A stretch of 64,000 bases of DNA, from contig NZ_FPKV01000002.1 of NCBI RefSeq assembly GCF_900114265.1, positions 682,001 to 746,000 of the forward strand, given 5' to 3'. The position numbers were made by a program, and so were the translations under genes. This stretch comes from Flaviramulus basaltis. GTDB taxonomy: Bacteria; Bacteroidota; Bacteroidia; Flavobacteriales; Flavobacteriaceae. Under the pieces are notes generated by a model. It was given only the letters and a program-made list of their open reading frames with translations. It made no database searches and was not told where the DNA came from. How positions within the stretch are numbered: the first letter of the stretch is position 1; each line of letters begins with the position of its first letter. Shown piece by piece: positions 26,925-35,180 of the stretch.

Positions 26925-27080
26925 CTCTTGAATTTTTAATTTTATCATTCTATAATTATATTGTTCTGTTAATAATAACACAAATATCCCCAAAAAAAAG
27001 ATAATACAATTACATTATAATAACCTCAAAAACACTCTATCAAGATTTCACCTAGTTACAGCAGCAAAGTCTGTTTTTTT

Positions 27081-27286
27081 TAAATAGAAACAGGAAGTCG
27101 AAACTTCCTGTTTCATCAAAGAATTTAATTCTATTATTCAAACTTGATAAAAAACATTTCCTTTCTAACAAAAAAATGTTAAACACTTAGCTAAATAATA
27201 ATTTTAAACTCTTTTGCCGTCTACAAAAAATTTATAGACCTTTTAGATTTTTGTAACCAACTCTTAAAGAACGTATAATAAATAAT
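27081..27286 (-). ncRNA. Candidate operator-controlled small RNA, about 200 nt
   Basis: A complete island promoter (27291-27333) points left into a region with no credible open frame. About 170 bases later comes a perfect 12-bp stem closed by a TTCG tetraloop on the minus strand (27114-27087, GAAACAGGAAGT/ACTTCCTGTTTC), followed by a TATTT tail. A promoter, no frame and a terminator-like hairpin suggest a small RNA of roughly 200 nt. The longest ATG frame in it is 22 codons and runs through the terminator stem. Its targets are unknown. Confidence 0.5.
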
Positions 27287-27290
27287 AGTA

Positions 27291-27333
27291 CTAATTTATA
27301 TTAGGAATATTAAAAAAACTATGACATTAATCA
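27291..27333 (-). promoter_or_regulatory. Island promoter 4: operator and -7 box facing a non-coding region
   Basis: Operator TGACATTAATCA at 27322-27333, then exactly 23 bases, then TAAATTAG on the minus strand (27298-27291). No protein gene follows within 450 bases, so the product is probably RNA. Confidence 0.65.
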
Positions 27334-27483
27334 GTTATACAAAAAAAAATTTAAACTTAGGTTCTTTTAACATTTTTATATTAAAATTATAGGTTTAAAT
27401 CTAAAAATTGATTCTTATCATTTCCATATAGTTTCAAATAATATATTTTTTATAAACATATAAAAAGGGAAAACTTTTTTAAC

Positions 27484-27891
27484 TTAATAGGGCACTAAAC
27501 CATATGCTATATTTAGTAAAAAAAGCCCTGTAAGAAAAAGCAATATATATATTACTTGAACAAATTTTATATTAATGAATTCTAAAAAAGAAACTGTTCG
27601 CTTTGGAAAAACAAATAAACATAATCCTATAAATAGTGCTACCCAACCTATAACCGTAATAATAAGTTTCCAGTTTGGCTCCCATACATTATGAAATAAA
27701 ATATTTAGCAGTCCAACAATTATAGCAATAAAAGAAGTAATTGTAAGAAATTTTCCATCTTTTAATTCTAAAAAAATTTATCTTATACGCTTAGGGTTAA
27801 AACTTAATATTACAAAAAACACAATTAGATACCAGCCCCAAAATTTTGCTAAAAAACAGATGTATTTTCCATAACTTAAGTTTTTATTCAT
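27484..27891 (-). pseudogene. Small four-helix membrane protein gene interrupted by one in-frame TAA
   Basis: The minus strand from ATG 27891 reads 37 codons (MNKNLSYGKYICFLAKFWGW onward to NPKRIR), hits TAA at 27780-27778, and continues in the same frame for 97 more codons to a TAA at 27486-27484. The halves together form a normal small integral membrane protein (ITSFIAIIVGLLNILFHNVW, IITVIGWVALFIGLCLFVFP). The ATG overlaps the stop of the USP at 27884 by eight bases, which suggests translational coupling in an operon. A single nonsense change or a read error would explain it. Confidence 0.75.
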
Positions 27892-28723
27892 GTAGTACTA
27901 AAAAAGGTATGTCTGTATGGTAACTTATCTCTTCAACTAAAGGATTGAATAATATACGTTGAAAATAATTTAAGTTTTTTGCAACCATCACTATTAAATT
28001 TATATCTCTACTTTCAACAAAACACTGTATAGCTGATTCAATGTGTTTATTTGTTAAAAAATGGAAGCTACTTGTGTATTTGTTAAAATAATCTTCTAAA
28101 TATTCTTTATTTTTTTGCTGATCATTATTTAGTTTATAATCACGTTTATTTATATGCAACACCCTTATAGAGGCTTTTAATAAATCTAAAATTTCAAGTA
28201 TTGGATTTAGTAACCCTGAAGAATAGAAAGCCGAAAAATCTGTTGGGAATGCTATTTCTTTTGGTTTTACAAACTTTGCGTTTTCTGGAACCACTAGGGT
28301 TGTACATTTTACCCTAGTTATAACACTTGCTGCATTACTACCTATTATTAACTTTTTTAAACCTGTTGCTCCTTTTGTTCCAATAACAATAAGATCAATT
28401 CTTTTCTCTTCAACATGATTTCTAATGGATTCAATAAAAAAGTTATAATCTGTTAGAGTAAAAAAACGGTGATTTGCTTTTAATGGTAAACCACTAATAC
28501 GTTTTAAAAATTTTTTTAATTTTACTTTTGATGGTTTAATTAAGGTATCTTCAATATGATTTTGAGATGGAATATAACTACTTTCTGAATAGACTAAATT
28601 ACTAACAGTAGTAACATGTAATAAATAGAAATTGCAGGAATGTTTTTCAAAAAAATTGAGAGCATACTCAATAGCATTCCATGAATTTTCAGAAAAATCT
28701 GTAGGGATTAAAATATTTTTCAT
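27884..28723 (-). CDS. Universal stress protein, two-domain
   Basis: UspA-family protein of 279 aa (MKNILIPTDFSENSWNAIEY). The nucleotide loop GTKGATGLKKLIIGSN is complete; the second half from about 150 (EIAFPTDFSAFYSSGLL) is degenerate. It is controlled by the best-matching island promoter (28744-28786, with a perfect TACTTTTG box) and is coupled to the broken membrane-protein gene downstream. It is adjacent to the HK/receiver-CRP pair, which is encoded on the same strand just upstream. Confidence 0.92.
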   Translation of the reverse strand: MKNILIPTDFSENSWNAIEYALNFFEKHSCNFYLLHVTTVSNLVYSESSYIPSQNHIEDTLIKPSKVKLKKFLKRISGLPLKANHRFFTLTDYNFFIESIRNHVEEKRIDLIVIGTKGATGLKKLIIGSNAASVITRVKCTTLVVPENAKFVKPKEIAFPTDFSAFYSSGLLNPILEILDLLKASIRVLHINKRDYKLNNDQQKNKEYLEDYFNKYTSSFHFLTNKHIESAIQCFVESRDINLIVMVAKNLNYFQRILFNPLVEEISYHTDIPFLVLHE

Positions 28724-28743
28724 TGCAATATAACTTATTACAA

Positions 28744-28786
28744 CAAAAGTATATTCAAGAAATTTTATATAACATGATTTTGGTCA
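28744..28786 (-). promoter_or_regulatory. Island promoter 5: operator and perfect -7 box for the USP at 28723
   Basis: Palindromic operator ATGATTTTGGTCAT with core 28775-28786, then 23 bases, then TACTTTTG on the minus strand (28751-28744), a perfect TAnnTTTG. The start codon is 20 bases further. Confidence 0.8.
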
Positions 28787-28809
28787 TGTTGAAAACCAAA
28801 TCGAAATAC

Positions 28810-29865
28810 TTAGTATATTTGCTTAAGTTTATTAAGATTGAGAATTTTGATGTTTCTACCTTCTACTTCAATAAGTCCTTCTTTTTTGAATTTTGATAAA
28901 GTTCTAATAAATGTTTCAGATGCTACTCCTGCAACACTTGCTAGATCATTTCTTGAAATCTTAATAGGATCATTTGGTGTTTTATTTAATTTTTCAGCAA
29001 ACCTAAGTATGGTTGTTGCTGTTTTTTTATTTACCGAACTATAAGCCATTTCTAACAATTGATTTTTAACCGTAGTAAGATTATCTGTAAGTAATTGAAT
29101 GAGCTCTAATGTTATTTTATGGTTGTTTTCTAAAATGTCCTTTAACTCATGTTTTGAAATACCTACAAGTTCTGCATCATTAATGGCAGTAGCAGATTCT
29201 TGATAAGGCAAATTTTGAGTGAAGGAGGTGTACCCAAATAAGTCATCTTCTTTATACAAAGCTGTTATTAATTCCTTACCATCTTCATCAATTTTGTGAT
29301 TTTTAACAATCCCTTCTCTAATTAAATATATGTAGTTAGAATTATGTCCTTCTGTATAAATAATATCACCTTTAATATGATGAAATGTTTTACCATTGTC
29401 ATCAAAAAAGTTTTTTAAATCGTTTAGTGTTTTTAAATCATCTTGAGAAGTTTCACTTTGCTTAATAATAAGGCTAGTTCTTTCATCTCTTAAAATAGCT
29501 GCTTTTGCTAATCTACTTTCTATAGCACTTATAAGTTCTGCCTCGTTAAATGGTTTTGTAATATAATCATCTGCCCCAAGATCCATGCCTTTCCTAACAT
29601 CTTTACGCTCTGTTTTTGCAGATAAAAATATAAAAGGAATATATTTTGTTTCTTCACTTTTACCAAGAGCTTCCAATACACCATAACCATCTAATTCTGG
29701 CATCATTATATCACAAACAATTATATCTGGCAAATTACTTTTTGCTATATTAAATCCTTCTCTCCCATTTGGAGCTGTTGTTACTGAGTAGTTAGATAAT
29801 TCTAAAAGTTCTGCTGTGTTTTCCCTTAAAACGGTATCATCTTCTATTAATAAAATTTTTTTCAT
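28810..29865 (-). CDS. Response regulator fused to a CRP/FNR-type DNA-binding protein
   Basis: Protein of 351 aa. A receiver domain (1-120) has the acidic pocket ED at 8-9, phospho-acceptor D52 in IIVCDIMMP and the K of ITKPFNEAE. A cNMP-binding beta-roll (about 150-270: HIKGDIIYTEGHNSNYIYLIREG) and a CRP-type winged HTH (about 275-351: NDLASVAGVASETFIRTL) follow. The recognition helix keeps E317 and R321, equivalent to CRP E181/R185 and FNR E209/R213, which read TGA cores. Its only cysteine is next to D52, so there is no FNR iron-sulfur cluster. It is the best local candidate to bind the TGA-N6-TCA operators. It is co-transcribed with the kinase 14 bp upstream. Confidence 0.92.
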   Translation of the reverse strand: MKKILLIEDDTVLRENTAELLELSNYSVTTAPNGREGFNIAKSNLPDIIVCDIMMPELDGYGVLEALGKSEETKYIPFIFLSAKTERKDVRKGMDLGADDYITKPFNEAELISAIESRLAKAAILRDERTSLIIKQSETSQDDLKTLNDLKNFFDDNGKTFHHIKGDIIYTEGHNSNYIYLIREGIVKNHKIDEDGKELITALYKEDDLFGYTSFTQNLPYQESATAINDAELVGISKHELKDILENNHKITLELIQLLTDNLTTVKNQLLEMAYSSVNKKTATTILRFAEKLNKTPNDPIKISRNDLASVAGVASETFIRTLSKFKKEGLIEVEGRNIKILNLNKLKQIY

Positions 29866-29879
29866 AAGTCTAGACTTCT

Positions 29880-31124
29880 TTATAAAATAGCTTTATTAGG
29901 TACTTTAATTGTAACTTCAGTTCCTTTACCTTCTTTACTTTCAAATTCTATAGAACCTTGCAAGTTTTCTAAATGAGATTTTACAATATTTAATCCTATT
30001 CCGGTTCCTTGAGTAAGCAAAGCGTTTCCTGCTCTAAAATAACGATTAAATATATTCTTTTGATCTTTTTCTGGAATTCCCATCCCTTCATCTTTAACTA
30101 TAAGTGTGGTTATACCTCCACTTTGGTTTACCTTTAAGTGTATAATGGTATTTTCTGGCGAATATTTAATAGCATTATGTACTAAATTTGATAATGCTAA
30201 TTCAATAATTTTTTCGTCTTGAAATAACGATATATCATCAACATTTTCAGGGTATTTAATTTGCTGCCCTTCCTTTAACAACATATTACAATTATAAACA
30301 ACTTCGTTAACTATTTTACTAAGCTTAAACTCGCTAAAATTATAATTTACTTTTCCTGTTTCTAACTTCTCAACTGATAGAAAATCATTTAAAATATTAT
30401 TTAGGTATTGCACTTTATCTGTAATTGTTTTTAAATGCTTGTCCCTTTTTTCCTGTTGTTCTGTTAATTGATATTTACCTAATAACATTGCGGATGTTAA
30501 AATACCTGTTAAGGGTGTTTTAAATTCATGCGACACTAATGATAAAAATTTTGTTTTTAACTCGTTAAGTTCTATCTCTTTCTTTAATGCCTTTTTTGTT
30601 TCTTCTTCGGCTTCTATTCGTTTTACATTTTCAGTTTTAAGGTGCTTATTAGCCACTTTCAATTCACTTAATGTATTATTTAAAACCTTGGTACGGTTAG
30701 CTACCTTTTCTTCTAATCGAGCATTTAATTCATAAATTTGAATTTCTTGTTTTTTACGTTCAGAAATATCAATTACCAATGCCATAACATATGTGTGTCC
30801 ATAAACCTCAAAAGGGTTAAGTCCTATTTCTATTGAAAAATTTGTACCGTCTTTACGTACACCATAAAGATCTCTTCCTTTTCCCATTTGTCTACGCTCA
30901 CGATTTTTCATAAAACCAGCAAAATGACTTCCATGATTTTCATGATATCGGTGTGGTATCAAAACTTGTAAAGGTTGCCCTATAAGTTCCTTGTTTTTGT
31001 AACCAAAAATAGTTTCTAAAGCAGAATTAGTTTCCATGATATTTTGATTTGTATCAACAACCAAAACTCCCTCAGAAACTGCATCCAATAAAATATTAAA
31101 AATCTCTTGATCTTGTTGAAACAT
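29880..31124 (-). CDS. PAS-domain sensor histidine kinase, partner of the receiver-CRP regulator
   Basis: Kinase of 414 aa from ATG 31124 (MFQQDQEIFNILLDAVSEG); ATG 31154 adds ten residues and I cannot exclude it. An N-terminal PAS domain (about 6-125: DTNQNIMETNSALETIFGY, YGVRKDGTNFSIEIGLNPFE) is followed by a coiled coil (about 130-190), HisKA with H199 in SLVSHEFKTPL, and HATPase_c (LVHNAIKYSP, VKDEGMGIPE, GTGIGLNIVKS). There is no membrane segment, so it senses a cytoplasmic signal. The PAS may bind heme, flavin or another redox group; none is provable here. Confidence 0.92.
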   Translation of the reverse strand: MFQQDQEIFNILLDAVSEGVLVVDTNQNIMETNSALETIFGYKNKELIGQPLQVLIPHRYHENHGSHFAGFMKNRERRQMGKGRDLYGVRKDGTNFSIEIGLNPFEVYGHTYVMALVIDISERKKQEIQIYELNARLEEKVANRTKVLNNTLSELKVANKHLKTENVKRIEAEEETKKALKKEIELNELKTKFLSLVSHEFKTPLTGILTSAMLLGKYQLTEQQEKRDKHLKTITDKVQYLNNILNDFLSVEKLETGKVNYNFSEFKLSKIVNEVVYNCNMLLKEGQQIKYPENVDDISLFQDEKIIELALSNLVHNAIKYSPENTIIHLKVNQSGGITTLIVKDEGMGIPEKDQKNIFNRYFRAGNALLTQGTGIGLNIVKSHLENLQGSIEFESKEGKGTEVTIKVPNKAIL

Positions 31125-31194
31125 AAGCCTCTTTATAAATATTTTTAAAAGCATTAAAAATAGTGCTTTTAATTAGGAATTATAATACAATTCA

Positions 31195-31237
31195 TGATTA
31201 AAATCATAATTAAACAATTTTAAAACTTTTAAATTTA
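31195..31237 (+). promoter_or_regulatory. Island promoter 6: operator and -7 box for the TerB-like/thioredoxin operon
   Basis: Palindromic operator ATGATTAAAATCAT with core 31195-31206, then 23 bases, then TAAATTTA at 31230-31237. The start at 31263 is 25 bases further. The same operator lies 70 bases upstream of the divergent kinase gene, with a -7-like TATTTTTA 32 bases away on that side, so it may also affect the regulator's own operon. Confidence 0.75.
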
Positions 31238-31262
31238 TAATCTTAATCTTAGATTAAAATAG

Positions 31263-31679
31263 ATGTCCACTATTAAAAAATATAGTTTTGATTTTTATCA
31301 AGCTATTGGTAAATTGTTTTATGCTATAGCTTCTGCAGATAAAAATGTGGAAGAAGAAGAGTATCATAAATTTAAAGATATTGTAAAAAAAGAATGGGTA
31401 TTACTTGATAATTTTGGTCCTAAAGATGTTTATCAAATTAAGATTGTTTTTGATTGGTTAAATAAGAACAAAAAATTAAATCCTGAAAAATGGTTTAAAG
31501 ATTTTTTAATATATAAAAATAACAACGAAAAACTATTTACAAATAATATTAAAACACTTATTTTAAAAACCGTAAATGCTATTGCTTATAGTTTTTCAAG
31601 TATTAATAAATCTGAACTCATAATGATAGCAAAACTAAATTTAGAGTTTAAAAAACAAATACAAAAAAATGAAAAGTAG
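31263..31679 (+). CDS. TerB-like helical protein
   Basis: Soluble protein of 138 aa, all-helical. The start YQAIGKLFYAIASADKNVEEEEYHKFKDIV, with acidic residues spaced as in the TerB/DjlA-N family, suggests the TerB-like metal-binding fold, found in tellurite resistance and general stress proteins. It overlaps the thioredoxin gene by 11 bases, so the two are translationally coupled. It is divergent from the HK/receiver-CRP operon. The exact function is unknown. Confidence 0.7.
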   Translation: MSTIKKYSFDFYQAIGKLFYAIASADKNVEEEEYHKFKDIVKKEWVLLDNFGPKDVYQIKIVFDWLNKNKKLNPEKWFKDFLIYKNNNEKLFTNNIKTLILKTVNAIAYSFSSINKSELIMIAKLNLEFKKQIQKNEK

Positions 31680-31968
31680 TTTTGATAACATTTTAGATAC
31701 TAACAAAATAATTTTGGTCGACTTTTTTGCTGGTTGGTGTGGACCATGTAAACTGCTAGCTCCAATTTTAAAAGAAGTAAAAAAAGACCTCACAGATTCA
31801 ATAAAAATAATAAAAATTGATGTTGACAAAAATCAAACTCTAGCTGCTAAATATCAAGTACGTGGTGTACCAACCATGATACTTTTTAAAAATGGTAATC
31901 AAATATGGAGACAATCTGGTGTACTGCAAAAAAATGATATTATTTCTATAGTAAAACAGCATCTGTAA
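31669..31968 (+). CDS. trxA: Thioredoxin
   Basis: Cytoplasmic disulfide reductase of 99 aa. The active site WCGPC has C24 and C27, followed by the usual helix, the cis-Pro region VRGVPTMILFKNG and a short C-terminal helix. The length is about ten residues shorter than E. coli Trx at the N-terminus, which is tolerable. It overlaps the TerB-like gene and is controlled by the promoter at 31195-31237. No signal peptide. Confidence 0.93.
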   Translation: MKSSFDNILDTNKIILVDFFAGWCGPCKLLAPILKEVKKDLTDSIKIIKIDVDKNQTLAAKYQVRGVPTMILFKNGNQIWRQSGVLQKNDIISIVKQHL

Positions 31969-31981
31969 AATCTCTTCCTCA

Positions 31982-32024
31982 TGAGGAATATCATTTTATA
32001 ATAAGAATAAAGACTATATTTTTA
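31982..32024 (+). promoter_or_regulatory. Island promoter 7: operator and -7 box for the WG-repeat/protease operon
   Basis: Operator TGAGGAATATCA at 31982-31993, then 23 bases, then TATTTTTA at 32017-32024. The start at 32048 is 23 bases further. Confidence 0.75.
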
Positions 32025-32047
32025 GACTATTATTAAAAATATATGTC

Positions 32048-32650
32048 ATGAAAAAACTATTAATTATACTGTTAATAATTCCTGTTTTTATGTTTTCACA
32101 AACAACAGAAGAATTAGATTTTGTAGCTCCTTTTAATGATAATGTAGCAGCTGTTAAAAAAGATAATTCATGGGGTTTTATAAATGATAAAGGTGATGTT
32201 AGTATTGCTTTTAGAGATGATTTAGTTTTAACTAAAATAGAAGGACAACACTACCCTATTTTTAAAGATAATCGTTGTTTAATTTCTGAAACTAAACAAG
32301 GAATTATATACTTTGGTTATATTGATAAAACAGGTAAAACTGTAATAGAACCTAAATTCCTTAATGCTTTAAATTTTAATAACAACCAAGCTTTGGTTTT
32401 AGAGTTAATAAAAAGAACAGTTGGCAATAACGATATATTAGAAAAACCAGTAGTGTATAATAAATACTTTGAAGTAATAATTGATGCTGAGGGAAACATA
32501 AAAAAATATTTAAATCCAGAAGGTATTAATATCTTCTTAGACAAAAAATTTCTTGACAAACCACCAAAAATAATATCCAAAATTATTTCAAATAATTTAG
32601 TGTCTACCATGAATAAAAATGAGAAATGGTTTATTCAATCTATAAAATGA
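32048..32650 (+). CDS. WG-repeat-like secreted protein
   Basis: Protein of 200 aa with a cleavable signal peptide (LLIILLIIPVFMFSQ). The mature part shows WG-type repeats (VKKDNSWGFINDKGDVSIAF and YFGYIDKTGKTVIEPKF). WG repeats are beta-structured segments of unknown role, often extracytoplasmic in Bacteroidota. Its TGA stop overlaps the ATG of the M50 protease (ATGA), so the two products are coupled and may act together at the membrane. Confidence 0.8.
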   Translation: MKKLLIILLIIPVFMFSQTTEELDFVAPFNDNVAAVKKDNSWGFINDKGDVSIAFRDDLVLTKIEGQHYPIFKDNRCLISETKQGIIYFGYIDKTGKTVIEPKFLNALNFNNNQALVLELIKRTVGNNDILEKPVVYNKYFEVIIDAEGNIKKYLNPEGINIFLDKKFLDKPPKIISKIISNNLVSTMNKNEKWFIQSIK

Positions 32651-33732
32651 AAGCAAATTTAAATTTAGGTACAGTTTTCGGAATTAAAATAAAAGTGCAT
32701 TGGACATTCTTTTTTTTAATAGCATGGATAGTTTTCAGTGAGCTAAAACGTGGTAGTACTACAAATAGTATTTTATTTAATATAGCACTAATTTTCGCCG
32801 TTTTTGCATGTGTTGTATTACATGAATTAGGACATGCTTTAACCGCTAAACGTTTTGGCATTAGCACAACAAAAATAACCCTACTACCTATTGGTGGTCT
32901 GGCAAGTTTGGAGCGAATTCCAGAATCGCCTAAAGAAGAATTATTAGTAACATTAGCTGGTCCTTTGGTTAATATTATTATTGCATTAATTATCTATTTT
33001 ATTGTTCCTGTAAATGAATTTATGCATTTAAATTTCACAGAAACCTTTGAGGTATTAATGAGTCTTACATTCAAAAATTTTCTTTTCTTTTTATTTATAG
33101 TAAATATTGGTTTGGTTGTCTTTAATATAATTCCTGCTTTCCCTATGGATGGTGGTCGAATTTTAAGAGCAATCTTAGCCATGAAAATGAATCGTGTTAA
33201 AGCAACTCAAATAGCATCAAGCATTGGTCAATTTATTGCAGTTATTTTTCTACTATTAGGCTTATTATACAATCCTTTTTTAGTTTTAATTGCGCTTTTT
33301 ATTTTTTTAGGTGCTTATGGCGAAAATCAAATAGTACAACATTTGGCTTTACTTAAAGGACATAATGTAGAAGATGCTATGATAATTAATATGACAACTT
33401 TTAGTCCTGAAGATTCTATAGATTTAGTAGTAAATAAAATAATTTCAAGTACAGAAGCCAACTTTATAGTTTTAAAAGACTATGAAATAAAAGGCATTTT
33501 ATATCATAAAAACATAATAGATAACTCTAATAAAAATGTTTTGGTAAAAGATGTTATGGATACTGATTTTAAAACAGTTAAGCATACAGATGATCTTAAA
33601 GAAATATATAATATTGTTTTTACCAAAGAAAAGTCATTCATACCTGTAGTTAATAAAGAAAAACTTGTTGGAGTTATTGATGCTACCAACCTTAATGAGT
33701 ATATTTTATTACAAGCTAAATTATCCTATTAA
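32647..33732 (+). CDS. M50-family site-2-type membrane protease with CBS domains
   Basis: Intramembrane zinc protease of 361 aa. I use ATG 32647 (MKANLNLGTVFGIKIKVHWTFF), the family's usual start; ATG 32626 lies inside the upstream gene. The zinc motif HELGH is at 59-63 (VVLHELGHALTAKRFG) and the third ligand is in NIIPAFPMDGGRILRA. Six hydrophobic segments precede C-terminal CBS-type repeats (about 225-361: VEDAMIINMTTFSPEDSIDLV and VKDVMDTDFKTVKHTDDL). This is the Rip3/SpoIVFB-like architecture with a nucleotide-sensing tail; the likely substrate is a membrane-bound regulator. Confidence 0.92.
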   Translation: MKANLNLGTVFGIKIKVHWTFFFLIAWIVFSELKRGSTTNSILFNIALIFAVFACVVLHELGHALTAKRFGISTTKITLLPIGGLASLERIPESPKEELLVTLAGPLVNIIIALIIYFIVPVNEFMHLNFTETFEVLMSLTFKNFLFFLFIVNIGLVVFNIIPAFPMDGGRILRAILAMKMNRVKATQIASSIGQFIAVIFLLLGLLYNPFLVLIALFIFLGAYGENQIVQHLALLKGHNVEDAMIINMTTFSPEDSIDLVVNKIISSTEANFIVLKDYEIKGILYHKNIIDNSNKNVLVKDVMDTDFKTVKHTDDLKEIYNIVFTKEKSFIPVVNKEKLVGVIDATNLNEYILLQAKLSY

Positions 33733-33744
33733 ATATGAAGATAA

Positions 33745-33945
33745 TTTAATTAACAACCCTTCAATAATTATGGGAGACGAACCTAAAGGCAATTTAAATA
33801 GTCATAACTCTGAAAATGTTTTTAATATTTTCGAACAACTTAGTAATAAACAAGATTAATCTCTACTAGTTGTTACTCATGACGAAGATTTAGCAAAAAA
33901 ACAGATAGAATTATTACTATGGAAGATGGTAAAATTATATCATAA
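33745..33945 (+). pseudogene. Remnant of a LolD/MacB-type ABC transporter ATPase
   Basis: The sequence encodes the C-terminal third of a lipoprotein-release ATPase: NNPSIIMGDEPKGNLNSHN (decayed Walker B and D-loop, normally ADEPTGNLDS), ENVFNIFEQLSNKQD, a stop at 33857-33859, then in the same frame LLVVTHDEDLAKK (H-loop). A frameshift in an A-run near 33895-33902 leads to TDRIITMEDGKIIS and a stop at 33943. Walker A, the Q-loop and the signature motif are absent. It is a dead fragment between the M50 gene and the chaperone operon. Confidence 0.85.
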
Positions 33946-34008
33946 CATTTATGCGTTTTTAAAAAAAAATGAGGTAAATTAGTAACAAGAATCAAGTTTT
34001 ATAAGACC

Positions 34009-34051
34009 TAATATTCGTCATTTATAATTAGCCCTTTCAAAGTTACTTTTA
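34009..34051 (+). promoter_or_regulatory. Island promoter 8: variant operator and -7 box for the chaperone/MscS operon
   Basis: Variant dyad TAATATTCGTCA at 34009-34020 (TAA-N6-TCA), then 23 bases, then TACTTTTA at 34044-34051. The start at 34081 is 29 bases further. The left half-site is weak, so this site rests on spacing as much as on the dyad. Confidence 0.55.
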
Positions 34052-34080
34052 ATTTTAAACCTCTAATAATTAGAAAAGTA

Positions 34081-34293
34081 ATGAATAAATTACAAATCAT
34101 AGAAAACAAAATAACTAAGTTAACTACTTTAATAGAAACTCAGTACCCTGAGTTGTATACATTTTTAGAAGAAACGCCTTTAACTATGCCCTCTATAAAT
34201 CATCCAGATATTAATACTCAAGTAATGGAAGATTATTTAGAAAGCTTACGCCATTTATTAGAACATCATATTGAAATCCATAAAAATAAGTAG
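34081..34293 (+). CDS. Small helical protein heading the DnaJ operon
   Basis: Protein of 70 aa, acidic and predicted helical, without signal peptide (MNKLQIIENKITKLTTLIE). Its stop TAG is directly followed by the ATG of the DnaJ-like gene, so they are coupled. I do not recognise a named family. The position suggests an accessory of the CbpA/CbpM chaperone pair. Confidence 0.7.
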   Translation: MNKLQIIENKITKLTTLIETQYPELYTFLEETPLTMPSINHPDINTQVMEDYLESLRHLLEHHIEIHKNK

Positions 34294-35178
34294 ATGGCTT
34301 ATATAGATTATTATAAAACATTAGGTGTTTCAAAAACTGCATCAGAGGCTGATATAAAAAAAGCATATAGAAAATTAGCTAGAAAACACCATCCTGATTT
34401 AAATCCAAATGATAAGCTTGCGGAAAAGAAGTTTAAAGAAATTAATGAAGCCAATGAAGTTTTAAGTAATCCTGAAAACAGAAAAAAATACGACAAATAT
34501 GGCGAGCATTGGCAACATGCCGAAGAATACGAAAAAGCAAAACAGCAAGAACAATATCAACAAAATTATCAAGGCTCTTCAGGTGGATATTCAGAAGAAG
34601 ACTTTTCAGACTTTTTCGGAAATATGTTTGGTGGTAGAGCTTCAACAGGTAGTAGCAGACAAGTAAAATTTAGAGGTCAAGATTTTAATGCCGAATTACA
34701 GCTTGATCTAAAAGATGTTTATACATCACATAAACGCACCTTAACGGTTAATAATAAAAACATTAGAATAACCATTCCTGCAGGTATAGAAAACGGACAA
34801 ACAATAAAAATAAAAGGACACGGAGGAAAAGGTGTTAATGGTGGTCCAAATGGTGATTTGTATATCCAGTTTTCTGTTTTAAACCATTCAAAATTTAAAA
34901 GAGACAAAGACAATCTTTATGTAACTATAGATTTAGATTTATATAAAGCCTTATTAGGAGGAGAATTTATGGTTGATACTTTTAATGGAAAGGTAAAACT
35001 AAATATAAAACCAGAAACTCAAAACGGAACTCAAGTAAAACTTAAAGGAAAAGGATTCACTAAGTATAAAAAAGAAGATCAATTTGGTGACTTATATATT
35101 ACCTACCAAATAAAAATCCCTACTGACCTTTCTGAAAAAGAAAAAACATTAATTAAAGAGTTACAAAAACTACGTTAA
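34294..35178 (+). CDS. DnaJ-class co-chaperone, CbpA-like
   Basis: Hsp40 of 294 aa, cytoplasmic partner of DnaK. The J domain (1-70) has the HPD motif in RKHHPDLNP and starts [26 protein letters not shown] Gly/Phe-rich linker (about 95-125: [20 protein letters not shown]) leads to two C-terminal substrate-binding domains (about 130-294: [23 protein letters not shown]-type strand pattern). The zinc-finger CxxCxGxG repeats of true DnaJ are absent, so this is a CbpA-type protein. The CbpM-like modulator follows after 2 bases. Confidence 0.94.
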   Translation: MAYIDYYKTLGVSKTASEADIKKAYRKLARKHHPDLNPNDKLAEKKFKEINEANEVLSNPENRKKYDKYGEHWQHAEEYEKAKQQEQYQQNYQGSSGGYSEEDFSDFFGNMFGGRASTGSSRQVKFRGQDFNAELQLDLKDVYTSHKRTLTVNNKNIRITIPAGIENGQTIKIKGHGGKGVNGGPNGDLYIQFSVLNHSKFKRDKDNLYVTIDLDLYKALLGGEFMVDTFNGKVKLNIKPETQNGTQVKLKGKGFTKYKKEDQFGDLYITYQIKIPTDLSEKEKTLIKELQKLR

Positions 35179-35180
35179 TA

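Noticed and set aside
26885-27114. Hairpins at 26896 and 27087 as CRISPR or IS inverted repeats
   Set aside because: The two stems are unrelated in sequence, no transposase or spacer array is present, and both have the T-rich tails of terminators on the minus strand.
31154-31206. Operator 31195-31206 as a class II site for the kinase gene on the minus strand
   Set aside because: The 23-base position reads TAAAAGCA. The nearest -7-like box is at 32 bases, so it is not the same architecture, though an effect on the kinase gene remains possible.
33983-33994. TAACAAGAATCA as operator of the chaperone operon
   Set aside because: At the 23-base position the sequence is TCATTTAT, not a TAnn box; the dyad at 34009 fits better.
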